A DNA stretch of 64,000 nucleotides from Micromonospora ferruginea (GTDB lineage Bacteria; Actinomycetota; Actinomycetes; Mycobacteriales; Micromonosporaceae): positions 2,352,001 through 2,416,000 of the forward strand of contig NZ_CP059322.2 of NCBI RefSeq assembly GCF_013694245.2. The letters are read 5' to 3'. The notes under the pieces were generated by a model. That model had not been told where the DNA came from. It did no database searches and saw only the letters and a program-made list of their open reading frames with translations. Shown here one piece after another: positions 8,653-17,800 of the stretch (positions within the stretch are counted from its first letter, which is position 1; each line of letters begins with the position of its first letter). Made by a program: the position numbers and the translations under genes.

Positions 8653-11463
8653 GTGCTGGTACAGCGAGAGGAACAGCTCACCCTGCTGCGCGAGACCTTC
8701 CAGAACTGCGAACGGCAGCGGAAGGGACACGTCTCGCTCGTCACCGGCGCGGTGGGCAGCGGCAAGACGAGCGTGCTGGAGTCGTTCGGCGACTGGGCGG
8801 CCACCGCCGGCGGCCGGGTGCTCAGCGCGACCGCGTCGCGGACCGAACGCGGACTGCACCTGGGGGTGCTGGGCCAGCTCCTGCAGGGGCCACGGTTCGA
8901 CCCCGACACCGGGATCCGGGTGGAGCGCCTGCTGCGCGACTCCCCGGCCGCCTCGCCGGAGGCCGGGCGCGACGGCGGCGAGGACCCCGCCGACCAGGTG
9001 TGGGCGCCGGTGCTGCACGGCCTGTTCAGCACGCTGCTCGACCTGGCCGAGTCGGAGCCGCTCGTGCTGACCGTCGACGACGTGCACCACGCCGACCCGG
9101 CGTCGCTGCACTGCCTGCTCTACGTCGCCCGCCGGCTGCGGCACATCCCGATCATGGTGGTGCTGGCCGAGGCCCGCACGCTGCGCCCGTCGCACCCGCA
9201 CTTCCGGGCCGAGCTGTTCAGCCAGCCCCACTTCACCCGGATCACCCTGCCGCCGCTGACCGTCGAGGCGATCGCCCGGCTGGTCGACGACGACGTCGAA
9301 CCGGCGGCCCGCGAGGCCGCCGAGCGGTGCCTGCGGATGACCGGCGGCAACCCGCTGCTCACCCGGGCGCTGATCGAGGAACGGCCCCGGTCGGCGACGG
9401 ACGAGGAACCGACCGCGGACGCGGCCCTCGGCGACGCGTTCGACCAGGCGGTGCTCGGCTGCCTGTACCGGCACGAGCCGGGCGTGCGCCGGGTCGCGCA
9501 GGCGATGGCGGTGCTGGACCGGCCGGGCGGACCGGCGGACCTGCTCGGCCACCTGCTCGACGTGGTGCCGGAGTCGGTCACCCCGATGGTCAGCATGCTG
9601 CGCACCACCGGCCTGTTGGACCAGGACCGGCTGCGGCACCCGCGGATCCGGCGGTCCATCCTGGCCGACATGTCCGTCGACGAACGACGCGGCCTGCACC
9701 AGCGGGCCGCCGAGGTGCTGCACGAGCACGGCGTCGAGCCGGGTGACGTGGCCGAGCACCTGGTCGCCGCCGGCTGGGCGGAGGCCGGGTGGACGGTGCC
9801 GGTGCTGCACGACGCCGCCGCCCAGGCGCTCGCCGCCGGCCGGCCCGACGTGGCCGCCGGCTGCCTGCGCCTGGTCGGGCGCGCCGAGGTGGACGACGAC
9901 CAGCGGGTCGCCATCACCGCCATGCAGGTCAGCGCCCGCTGGCAGATCAACCCCCTGGCCGTCAACGGCCAGCTCGACCAGCTCGTCGACGCGGCCCGGT
10001 CCGGTGGCTGGCCGACCCACGCCGCCCTGTCCGCCGTGCCGTACCTGCTGTGGCAGGGACGGGCCGAGGAGGTCGAGGAGGCGATCACCGGCTGCGCCGG
10101 CGACGACGAGCAGGCCCACGCCGCCGGTCGCCGGCGGATGATGCACCTGCTGCTGGGGCTCTCCCACCCGGAGCACCTGGCCGCCGTACGGGAGGCGGCG
10201 GCCGCGCCCCGGACCGCGCTGCTGGCCGGCGGATCCTCGCCCGCCCAGGCGCTGGGCCTGGTCGGCGCGGCGCTGACGCCGACCGGCGACCACGACACGG
10301 TGGCCGCCGCCGACCACCTGCTGCACCGCCACCACGCCGACGACGGCATGCTCCCGCTGCTGACCGCGCCGCTGCTGGCGCTGCTCTGGGCCGGTCGCGC
10401 CGACCGGGTGGCCGCCTGGACGGCGGTCCTGCTGGAGCGGCCGGCCGCGCGGCACGCCCCGATCTGGCGGGCCGTGCTGCGGGCGCTGCGCGCCGAGGCG
10501 GCGCTGCGGCTGGGCGACCTGACCGTGGCCGAGCAGCAGGCCCGTACCGCGCTCGACGACCTGCCGGTGGCCGCCTGGGGAGTCGCCGCGGCGGGTCCGC
10601 TGGCCACGCTGATCGCCTGCGCCACCGAGTCCGGGCGGCACGCCGAGGCGGACCGCTGGCTGGCGCAGAGCGTCCCGGCCGGCGCCTTCCGCACCCCGCT
10701 CGGGCTGCACTACCTGGCCGCACGGGCCCGCCACCACCTGGCGCTCGGGCGGGCCCACGCGGCCACCACCGACCTGCGCCGGTGCGGCGAACTGATGCGC
10801 GCCTGGGGCGTGGACGTGGCCGGGCTGGTGCCCTGGCGGCTGGAGCTGGCCCGGGTGCAGCTCGCCGTGGGCAACAAGGCGCACGCCACCCAACTGCTGC
10901 AGGAGCAGTTGCGGGCGCCGCACGGGGTGGACGACCGTACCCGGGGCCGGGCGCTGCGGCTGCTCGCCGGCACCGCCGCGCCGGACCACCGGCGCAAGCT
11001 GCTCTCCGAGGCGGTGAACCTGTTGCAGGGCTGCGGTGACCGGCTCGAACTGGTCCGGGCGCTCGGCGACACCGGGCAGACGCTGCAACGGGCGGGCGAC
11101 TCGGCGCAGGCGCGGCTGCTGGTCCGCCGGGCATACCAACTGGCCCAGGACTGCGGCGCCTCGGTGCTGGCGCAGCGGCTGGTCCGGCGCGAGCCGGGCG
11201 GCGTGCCGGCGGGTCCGCCGGCCGAGGCGCCGGAGCCGGAGGACGGCCTCAGCGAGGCCGAACGCCGGGTGGCGGCGCTCGCCGCGCAGGGCCACACCAA
11301 CCGGCAGATCTCCAGCAAGTTGTTCATCACGGTGAGCACCGTGGAGCAGCACCTGACCCGGGTCTACCGCAAGCTCGACGTCAAGCGCCGTTCGGACCTG
11401 CCGGCCCGGCTGGTGGCCTTCGCCGAGCCGCTGGGCGAGGAGATCCAGCCCGCCGCGTCCTGA
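8653..11463 (+). CDS. LAL-family LuxR transcriptional regulator, copy 2
   Basis: The 936-residue paralogue of the preceding gene has Walker A GAVGSGKTS at about 31-39, Walker B LVLTVDDVHHAD at about 136-147, and a C-terminal LuxR helix-turn-helix at about 866-925 (GHTNRQISSKLFITVSTVEQ). Start GTG 8653 gives a protein that aligns with the first LAL from near its N-terminus (VLVQREEQLTLL); AGGA lies 3 nt and AGAAGGG about 12 nt upstream, so the ribosome site is not ideal. Both ATPase and DNA-binding motifs are intact, so both copies are expected to be functional, possibly as a pair or hierarchy. It ends at the strong terminator hairpin, converging on the glycosyltransferase gene. Confidence 0.87.
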   Translation: MLVQREEQLTLLRETFQNCERQRKGHVSLVTGAVGSGKTSVLESFGDWAATAGGRVLSATASRTERGLHLGVLGQLLQGPRFDPDTGIRVERLLRDSPAASPEAGRDGGEDPADQVWAPVLHGLFSTLLDLAESEPLVLTVDDVHHADPASLHCLLYVARRLRHIPIMVVLAEARTLRPSHPHFRAELFSQPHFTRITLPPLTVEAIARLVDDDVEPAAREAAERCLRMTGGNPLLTRALIEERPRSATDEEPTADAALGDAFDQAVLGCLYRHEPGVRRVAQAMAVLDRPGGPADLLGHLLDVVPESVTPMVSMLRTTGLLDQDRLRHPRIRRSILADMSVDERRGLHQRAAEVLHEHGVEPGDVAEHLVAAGWAEAGWTVPVLHDAAAQALAAGRPDVAAGCLRLVGRAEVDDDQRVAITAMQVSARWQINPLAVNGQLDQLVDAARSGGWPTHAALSAVPYLLWQGRAEEVEEAITGCAGDDEQAHAAGRRRMMHLLLGLSHPEHLAAVREAAAAPRTALLAGGSSPAQALGLVGAALTPTGDHDTVAAADHLLHRHHADDGMLPLLTAPLLALLWAGRADRVAAWTAVLLERPAARHAPIWRAVLRALRAEAALRLGDLTVAEQQARTALDDLPVAAWGVAAAGPLATLIACATESGRHAEADRWLAQSVPAGAFRTPLGLHYLAARARHHLALGRAHAATTDLRRCGELMRAWGVDVAGLVPWRLELARVQLAVGNKAHATQLLQEQLRAPHGVDDRTRGRALRLLAGTAAPDHRRKLLSEAVNLLQGCGDRLELVRALGDTGQTLQRAGDSAQARLLVRRAYQLAQDCGASVLAQRLVRREPGGVPAGPPAEAPEPEDGLSEAERRVAALAAQGHTNRQISSKLFITVSTVEQHLTRVYRKLDVKRRSDLPARLVAFAEPLGEEIQPAAS

Positions 11464-11476
11464 CCACCCACGTGTA

Positions 11477-11524
11477 AGGCGGGGGCCCTTGTTAACACCG
11501 AGGTGTTAACAAGGGCCCCCGCCT
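11477..11524. terminator. bidirectional terminator, 23-bp perfect inverted repeat
   Basis: The left arm (11477-11499) and right arm (11502-11524) are perfectly complementary, separated by a 2-nt GA loop. The stem is GC-rich at its base (GGCGGGGGCCCTT) and contains GTTAAC near the tip. It starts 13 nt after the LAL stop and faces the convergent glycosyltransferase gene, so it can terminate both. There is no U-tract, as is usual in high-GC actinomycetes. GTTAAC is a palindromic hexamer on each arm. Confidence 0.85.
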
Positions 11525-11539
11525 CTACCGAAAGCGTTA

Positions 11540-11558
11540 AGAAGGGCCCCCGCCTTCT
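11540..11558. terminator. second short hairpin overlapping the glycosyltransferase stop codon
   Basis: AGAAGG (11540-11545) pairs with CCTTCT (11553-11558) around a GCCCCCG loop. The segment AAGGGCCCCCGCC (11542-11554) is a third copy of the terminator arm sequence. On the minus strand this hairpin overlaps the TAG stop of the glycosyltransferase gene (11557-11559). Confidence 0.5.
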
Positions 11559-12909
11559 AGCTCAGCACGAGGTCGGCGGCGGCGGTGACCCCGCCGGCGC
11601 GGCGCAGGCAGTCGCGCCAGCGGGCGGCACGGTCGCGGAACGACGGCTCGGCCAGCAGCCGGCGCAGCTTGCCGACGACGTCGTCGACGTCGAGCGGGTC
11701 CTCGTGCTCGACCGCCAGCGCCACGCCGGCGTCGACCACCCGCACCGCCCCGTCGTAGCAGTCGAACCAGAACGGCATCACGAGCTGCGGCACCCCGAAC
11801 CAGGCCGCCTCGTGGATCGCGTTCGCGGCGGCGTGGTTGAAGAAGACCCGCACGTGCGGGTGCGCCAGCACCTCCACCTGCGACGGCAGCCACGACTCGA
11901 CGCGCAGGTTGGCCGGCAGCTCGCCGGCCGGCGGCAGCAACCCGTGCCGGGCGGCCGGCAGCTTCCACAGCACCTGGTGCTCCGGCCCGAGCCGGGCGGC
12001 CACCTCGACCAGCGCCGCCACCTGCGCGGCGGTCGGGCGCATGATGGTGCCGAAGCCGACGTAGACCACCGACTCGTGGGCGTCGAGCCAGGCGCGCAGC
12101 TCGGCGCCGTCCGGGCTCGGCACGATCTCCCGGGGCACCATCGAGCCCACCATGCGCAGCGTCGCCGGCGCGGTGTCGAACGGGTACTCCAGCCCGAACA
12201 CGGTGTAGGCGAGCAACGCCTCCGCCGCCTCGGCGTACTGCGAGGGGCGCAGCTCCACGTTGCGGATGCCGGCGTCCGCGCGCCGCGCGGCGGCGGCGGT
12301 GCTGCGGGCCAGCCGCTCCGGCTCGGTGAGCGTGGCCACCAGCGCGGCGCGGTAGCGGTCGTTCGCCGCCCGCTGGCTGGGGTTCATCGCCAGCGGGAGC
12401 CCGGACAACGACATCGGGTACGCCGGCGGCAGGCTGTCCTGGAGGAAGTTCGACGGTGGCACCGTGACACTGATGACGAACGGCACCCCGCGGGTGGTGG
12501 CCGCGTCCAGGCCGAACGAGGCGAACGAGTCCACCACCGCCCGCGCCGGCCGCACCTCGTCGATGACCGCCAGGCACCGCTCGTACAGCTCGTGCAGGTG
12601 GTCGAAGTCGGTGGAGGCGTCGACGTAGCTGGCGAAGTTCACCACCCGGGAGCCGGTGGACATCCGGCGGTGCGTCTCGTCGTCCCAGTGCTCCGGGCGG
12701 ACCTCCACCCGGGGCGGGCCGAGCGAGACGAACCGCACGTCACCGTCGCCGGGCAGGGCCTCGATCTCGGCCCGTCGCTCGTCGGTGCAGGCGAACCGGA
12801 CCGGTCGGGTGGCGCGGCGCTTCAGCTCACCGGCCAGCGTGAGCAGCGGGTTGAACAGCCCGGCGCTGCCGGAGCTGACCAGCAGCAGCGGTCCGTCGTC
12901 GGGGTTCAT
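11557..12909 (-). CDS. GT1-family glycosyltransferase
   Basis: The 450-residue protein looks like a UDP/dNDP-sugar-dependent GT-B enzyme. A glycine/serine-rich acceptor-side start (LLLVSSGSAGLFNPLLTLAG, residues 8-27) resembles macrolide glycosyltransferases. The C-terminal half carries VVYVGFGTIM, a WLPSQVEVL segment, and an FFNHAAANAIHEAAWFGVP block near residues 355-375 that corresponds to the nucleotide-sugar binding signature; the usual HGG-like element reads NHAAAN. It lies 12 nt after the ABC permease gene on the same strand and is presumably co-transcribed with the exporter. It could decorate the polyketide, or glycosylate it for self-protection before export. No deoxysugar biosynthesis genes are visible, so a primary-metabolism sugar or genes elsewhere would be needed. 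Confidence 0.82.
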   Translation of the reverse strand: MNPDDGPLLLVSSGSAGLFNPLLTLAGELKRRATRPVRFACTDERRAEIEALPGDGDVRFVSLGPPRVEVRPEHWDDETHRRMSTGSRVVNFASYVDASTDFDHLHELYERCLAVIDEVRPARAVVDSFASFGLDAATTRGVPFVISVTVPPSNFLQDSLPPAYPMSLSGLPLAMNPSQRAANDRYRAALVATLTEPERLARSTAAAARRADAGIRNVELRPSQYAEAAEALLAYTVFGLEYPFDTAPATLRMVGSMVPREIVPSPDGAELRAWLDAHESVVYVGFGTIMRPTAAQVAALVEVAARLGPEHQVLWKLPAARHGLLPPAGELPANLRVESWLPSQVEVLAHPHVRVFFNHAAANAIHEAAWFGVPQLVMPFWFDCYDGAVRVVDAGVALAVEHEDPLDVDDVVGKLRRLLAEPSFRDRAARWRDCLRRAGGVTAAADLVLS

Positions 12910-12921
12910 CGCGGCCGGCCC

Positions 12922-13758
12922 CTAGTCCATCGCCCGGCGCATGAAGCCGCGGATGCCGACGGCGGTGAACACCACGAACACCCCGGCGAGCACGACCAGG
13001 TCCAGCCAGAGCGGCACCGACTGGACGCCGGGCGGCGCGACCAGCGAACGGGTGGCCTCGCTGACGTAGGTGAGCGGGTTGACCGCGCAGACGACCTGGA
13101 ACCAGGGCAGCGAGTCCAGCGCCCGCAGCGGGAACTGGGTGGCGCCGGTGAACATCAGCGGCGTCAGCGTGACCGTGAACATGATCTGGATCCGGTGCGG
13201 CGGGACCAGGGTGCCGAACGTCAGGCCGAGGGCGGCGCCGACCATCGCGCCGGCGGCCAGCACGCCGATCACCGGCAGCAACGTGGACAGCGGCCAGGTG
13301 ACGCCGAGGATCAGCATCCCGACCGGGATGAGCACCAGGCCGGCGACCAGCCCCCGGATCGCACCGAAGACGATCTTCTCGAACGCGACCAGCGGGATCG
13401 CCATCGGCGACAGCAGCCGGTCCTCGATCTCCCGGGTGAAGGAGAAGTCCATCACCATCGGCAGCGCGGTGTTCTCCAGCCCGATCAGGAACGCGTTGAG
13501 CGCGATGACGCCGGGCAGCAGCACGTTGGCGAAGTCGTCGCTGGCGTAGCCGAGGTCCTTGAGCACCTTGCCGAAGATCAACAGCATGAACAGCGGCTGG
13601 AGGAACACCTGGGCCAGGAACCCGCCCAGCTCCCGGCTGGTGACGAACATGTCGCGCCACAACACCGCCCGGAACGTGGTGAGCTGGTCGCGCAGGCGTA
13701 CCGGCGGGGGTGCGGTGACGGCCGGCGGCGCCGGCACGGCGGGGGCGGTGACGGTCAC
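12922..13758 (-). CDS. ABC-2 type exporter permease (DrrB-like)
   Basis: The 278-residue protein has a Pro/Ala/Val-rich cytoplasmic N-terminus (about 25 residues) followed by about six hydrophobic segments, consistent with an ABC-2 permease of the DrrB/daunorubicin-resistance type. Recognisable positions include an FLQPLFMLLIFG segment near residues 52-63 and a cytoplasmic loop with FTREIEDRLLSPM near 106-118, typical for the family. Its GTG start overlaps the stop of the ATPase gene in a GTGA tetramer, which indicates translational coupling. With the ATPase it should form a plasma-membrane exporter, most simply for the polyketide or its glycoside. The substrate is inferred from location only. 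Confidence 0.88.
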   Translation of the reverse strand: MTVTAPAVPAPPAVTAPPPVRLRDQLTTFRAVLWRDMFVTSRELGGFLAQVFLQPLFMLLIFGKVLKDLGYASDDFANVLLPGVIALNAFLIGLENTALPMVMDFSFTREIEDRLLSPMAIPLVAFEKIVFGAIRGLVAGLVLIPVGMLILGVTWPLSTLLPVIGVLAAGAMVGAALGLTFGTLVPPHRIQIMFTVTLTPLMFTGATQFPLRALDSLPWFQVVCAVNPLTYVSEATRSLVAPPGVQSVPLWLDLVVLAGVFVVFTAVGIRGFMRRAMD

Positions 13759-14777
13759 CGAAGGTCCCTTCCGGTCAGGTGGATGAAGACGTCCTCCAGG
13801 CTGGGCTGGCCGACGCTGAGGTCACGGACCTCGCAGCCGAGGTCGGTGAGGACCTTCAACGCCATCGGCACGGCGTTGGCCGGCGCGCCGGCGGTGTAGA
13901 CCCGGAACGACAGCGGCGCGTCCGGGTCCTCCGGCGTCGGCATCGGCGGCATGCCGGGGAACATCGGCATCTCCGCACCGCCCGCGCGCAGCCGTTCGAC
14001 GCGTTCCACGTCCGGCACGTCGGTCAGCGCGGTCTGGACCGCCTCGGCCGGGGCGCCGGGCGCGACCGCCAGGGTCAGCGTGCTGCTGCCGGGCAGCGTC
14101 CGGGTCAGCGCGGTCGGCGTGTCCAGGGTGAGCAGCTTGCCGTGGTCGACGATGCCGACCCGGTCGCAGAGCTTCTCCGCCTCCTCCATGTCGTGCGTGG
14201 TCACCACGACGGTGACCCCGGACCGCTTCAGGTCGGCGATCCGCTCGTGCACGAACAGCCGGGACTGCGGGTCGAGGCCGGCGGACGGCTCGTCGAGGAA
14301 GAGCACCCGGGGGGCGTGCATCAACGCCCGGGCGATCATGGCGCGCTGGGCCAGGCCGCCGGAGAGGAAGTCGGTGCGGGCCTTCGCGAAGTCCTTCAGG
14401 CCCATCTGTTCCAGCAGCTCGTCGGCCCGGCGGGTGCGGCGGGACCGGGACATCCGGTGGTACGCGGAGTGGAACAGCAGGTTCTGCCGGACGGTGAGCG
14501 ACCGGTCCAGGTTGACCCGCTGCGGCACCACCGCGAGCAGTTGCCGGGCCACGGCCGGCGCGCGGGACACGTCCGCGCCGCAGACCAGGGCGCGACCGGA
14601 GGTGGCCCGCACCCGGGTCGTCAGCACCCCGATCGTCGTGGTCTTGCCCGCGCCGTTCGGCCCGAGCAGACCGAAGACCTCGCCCGCGGCGACCGAGAAA
14701 CTCAGTCCGTCCACCGCCGGCGGCATGTCGGGCCGGTATCTCTTGACCAGCCCGTCGACCACCACTGCCTCGTCCAC
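13755..14777 (-). CDS. ABC exporter ATP-binding protein (DrrA-like)
   Basis: The 340-residue protein contains Walker A GPNGAGKTTT (about residues 33-42), signature FLSGGLAQR (about 135-143), Walker B VLFLDEPSAGLD (about 159-170) and an H-loop TTHDMEEAE (about 195-203). A C-terminal extension of about 130 residues ends in LEDVFIHLTGRDLR, as in DrrA-type drug exporters. GTG 14777 is chosen because GGGAG lies 9 nt upstream. Longer in-frame starts (for example 14852) would run into the short region carrying the TAGGGG repeats. It is the first gene of the exporter/glycosyltransferase unit and lies 84 nt downstream of the last PKS gene, so it may be read from its own promoter, from the PKS transcript, or both. 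Confidence 0.88.
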   Translation of the reverse strand: MDEAVVVDGLVKRYRPDMPPAVDGLSFSVAAGEVFGLLGPNGAGKTTTIGVLTTRVRATSGRALVCGADVSRAPAVARQLLAVVPQRVNLDRSLTVRQNLLFHSAYHRMSRSRRTRRADELLEQMGLKDFAKARTDFLSGGLAQRAMIARALMHAPRVLFLDEPSAGLDPQSRLFVHERIADLKRSGVTVVVTTHDMEEAEKLCDRVGIVDHGKLLTLDTPTALTRTLPGSSTLTLAVAPGAPAEAVQTALTDVPDVERVERLRAGGAEMPMFPGMPPMPTPEDPDAPLSFRVYTAGAPANAVPMALKVLTDLGCEVRDLSVGQPSLEDVFIHLTGRDLR

Positions 14778-14828
14778 GTCGTCATGCTCCCGTCCTGGTT
14801 CCTGGTAAGACAGTTGTCCGCCACCGCG

Positions 14829-14857
14829 ATAGGGGGCGTTAGGGGCAGCCAAGGGGC
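14829..14857 (-). promoter_or_regulatory. phased CCCCTA repeats upstream of the exporter operon
   Basis: Within the 84-nt gap between the PKS stop and the exporter start, the plus strand reads TAGGGGGCGT (14830), TAGGGGCAGC (14840) and AAGGGGCGGC (14851), spaced 10 and 11 bp. Copies one helical turn apart suit cooperative binding of a regulator. On the coding strand the central copy gives CCCCTAACG, shared with the element before the second LAL gene. The array ends about 50 bp before the exporter start, a plausible activator position. Confidence 0.4.
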
Positions 14858-14861
14858 GGCC

Positions 14862-17800
14862 TCACAGCCCGCGCTCCGCGAGCCATCCGTCGACCGTGGC
14901 GGCGAGTTCCGGGCCGCGTTCGCCGACCATGGTGAAGTGGTCCCCGGCCGCGTCCCGGGTCTCGTGCGGGTACGGCCACACCGACTTCCACCCGCCGGGT
15001 TCCCCGGTCCACTCCCCCAGCGGCTCGCCGGCGCGTACGAGCAGCGTCGGCGCGGCCATCGGCGTGGGGTTCCAGTCCAGGAACAGTGGCAGGTAGCCGG
15101 CCCACGCGGTGGCCCGGTGGTCGTCCATCGGGGTGTACGCGCTGTCCCGCTCGACCATCCCGTCGAGCAACTGCGCGGTCCAGCCGCCGAGCACCTCGCT
15201 GCCGGCCGGGTAGGTGTCCATCAGCACCACCGCGGCCGGCGGCCGGCCCTGCCGGTCCAGCTCGGCGGCGAGCAGGTTGGCCACCATGGCGCCGCCGGAG
15301 TGGCCGGCCAGCACGAAGTCGCCGGACCCGACCGCGCGCAGCACGGTGTCCGCGTGCACCCGCAGCAGCGCGTCGAGGTCGGCGGGCAACTCCTCGCCGA
15401 CGCCGAAACCGGGGTTGGGCAGCGCCCACACGTCCCGCCGGCCACGCATGCCGGCGGCGACCCGGGCGTACTCGTGCGCGCCGGAGAGCAGCGACATGGT
15501 GCAGCAGCAGACCACCGGCGTGGCCGGGCCGTCGGCCAGCCGCATGATGCCGGCCGGCCGGGTCAGCTCCTCCGGACCGGTGAAGCTGGGCCGGAACTGC
15601 GCCAGTTTCACCAGCAGCTCGGCGTATCCGGCCGCGTCGGCGCGCGCCTTGGGCTGGCGGAACAGCCCGCCGAGCAGGCCGCCCGCGCCGTCCGGCGTCG
15701 CCGCGTCGGCGGGCGCGTCGGCGGCCTGACCGCCGAGGATCGCGCCGAGCAGGTGCCCGGCCAGCGCGACCGGGGTGGGGTGGTCGAAGAGCAGCGTGGC
15801 GGACAGCTCGGCGCCGGTCTCCTGGCGCAGCGCGTCGCGCAGTTCCAGCGCGGTGAGCGAGTCGAAGCCCAGCTCCAGGAAGTCGCGGTCCGGCTCGACC
15901 GCGCCCGGGCCGGCGTGCCCGAGGACGGTGGCCGCCTGCGCCCGGACCAGGTCCAGCAGGATCCGCTGCCGGTCACCGGCGGGCACGGCGGCCAGTCGGT
16001 CGCGCAGCGCGGTCGCCGGGTCGGAGCCGGTCCCGCCGGCCGGCGCGGCCGGGTCGGTCCCGGCGGCGTCGGGCACGCCCCGCAGCAGCGGGGCCGGGCG
16101 GACCGCGGTGAACGCGGGCACGAACGCCGGCCAGTCGACGTCCGCGACGGCGACCTCGCCGCCGCCGGCGGCGACGGCCCGGTCCAGCGCGTCGAGGGCC
16201 ACGCCGGGGTCCAGCGGGCGGACGCCCCGGCGGCGCAACTGCTCCGGGTCGGTGGCCTCGCCGTGCCACGGCGCCCACGCCAGCACCGTGGCCGGCCGGC
16301 CGGCGGCGCGGCGGCGGGCGGCGAGGGCGGCCAGGCCGGCGCCGGTCGCGGCGGTGACCGCGGCGCCGCCGCTGCCCCAGGTGGCGGCCGTGGAGACGAA
16401 GATCAGGAACTCGTCGACCGGATGGTCGGCGCAGGCGGCGTCGAGGCTTGCCACCGCGGCCAGGTGCGCGCCGACGGCCTCGGCCAGCCGGTCCGGGTCG
16501 GCCGCCGCGACCGGCTCACCGGCCCCGCCGGCGTCGGCCACGTGCAGCACGGTACGCACCGGCGTGCCGGCCGCGGCCAGCCGCGCCAACGCGGCGGCCA
16601 GCGCGTCCGGGCCGTCCACGGTGGTCACCTCGACGCCGCACACGGTGGTCCGCTCGACGCCGTCCAGCATGGTCCGCTCGACGCCGTCGACGGTGGCCCG
16701 TTCGACGCCGTCCTGGTCGGCCCGGTCGGTGCCGTCGACGGTGGCCCGTTCGACGCCATCCGGGTCGGCCCGGCCGGCGCCGGCCGGCAGGGGTGGCCCG
16801 GCCAGCAGCAGGTGGGTCGCGCCCGACTCGGCGAGCCGGCGCAGCAGGTGCGGGCGGCGGACCGGGGCGTCGCCGTGCACCAGCACCGCGCCCGCCGGCC
16901 GCCACGGCTCCACGGCGCCGGCCGGTGCGCGTTCCAGCCGGCGGGCGCGCAGGCCGCCGGCCCGGATCGCGAGCTGGTCCTCCACGCCGTCCCCGGCCAC
17001 CACGCGGGCGAGCAGGGCGGCGTCCGGGCCGGCGGGTGCGGCGGGCAGGTCCAGCAGGCCGCCCCAGAGCCGGGGGTGTTCCAGGGCGAGCACCCGGCCG
17101 AGTCCCCACCCGGTCGCGACCGCCGGGTCGGGTGCCGGGTCGTCGGCGTCGACCGCGACCGCGCCCCGGGTGACGCACCACAGCGGCGCGGTGACTCCGG
17201 CGTCGGTGAGCGCCCGCACCAGGGCGACGGTGCCGGCGAGGACGTGCGCGCCGGCCGCCGTCGCACCGGTGTCCGCCGGCTCGTGGACGGCGGCGACGGC
17301 GGGCAGCAGTGAGATCACCCGGACCGGGGTGACCGTGTCGAGGCGCTCCCGCAGCGCGCCGGTCGCCACCGGCACCGGGTCCAGGCCCTCGGCGCGTACC
17401 GCGTCGGCGACGGTGTCGAGCAGGTCGCCGGGCGTACCCACGATCAGGCACGGCCCGGTCGGCGCGGCGCCGGCCGGCGGCTCGACCGGGGTCCAGCCGG
17501 TCCGGTAGCGCAGCCCGTCCAGGGTGGCGGTCCGGCGGCGGCGGTCGCGGTAGCCGGTGAGCGCCGGCAGCAGGTCGCCGAGCGGGCCGGTGGCGGCGTC
17601 GCCGTCGAGGCCGAGCAGGGCGGCCAGGGCGGCCGGGTCGCCGCCCTCGGCGGTGGACCAGAACTCGCCGTCCGCCGGGTCGGCGGGGCGCGGGGCCAGG
17701 TCGAACCGGATCGGGTCGGGCCAGAACCGCTCGTGCTGGAACGCGTACGTGGGCAGGTCGACCCGGGTGGCGTCGGTGCCGGCGAACAGCGCGGGCCAGC

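Noticed and set aside
16621..16764. Tandem repeats considered as a CRISPR array
   Set aside because: There are no unique spacers, units are contiguous, and they lie in frame in a coding sequence with no cas genes nearby.
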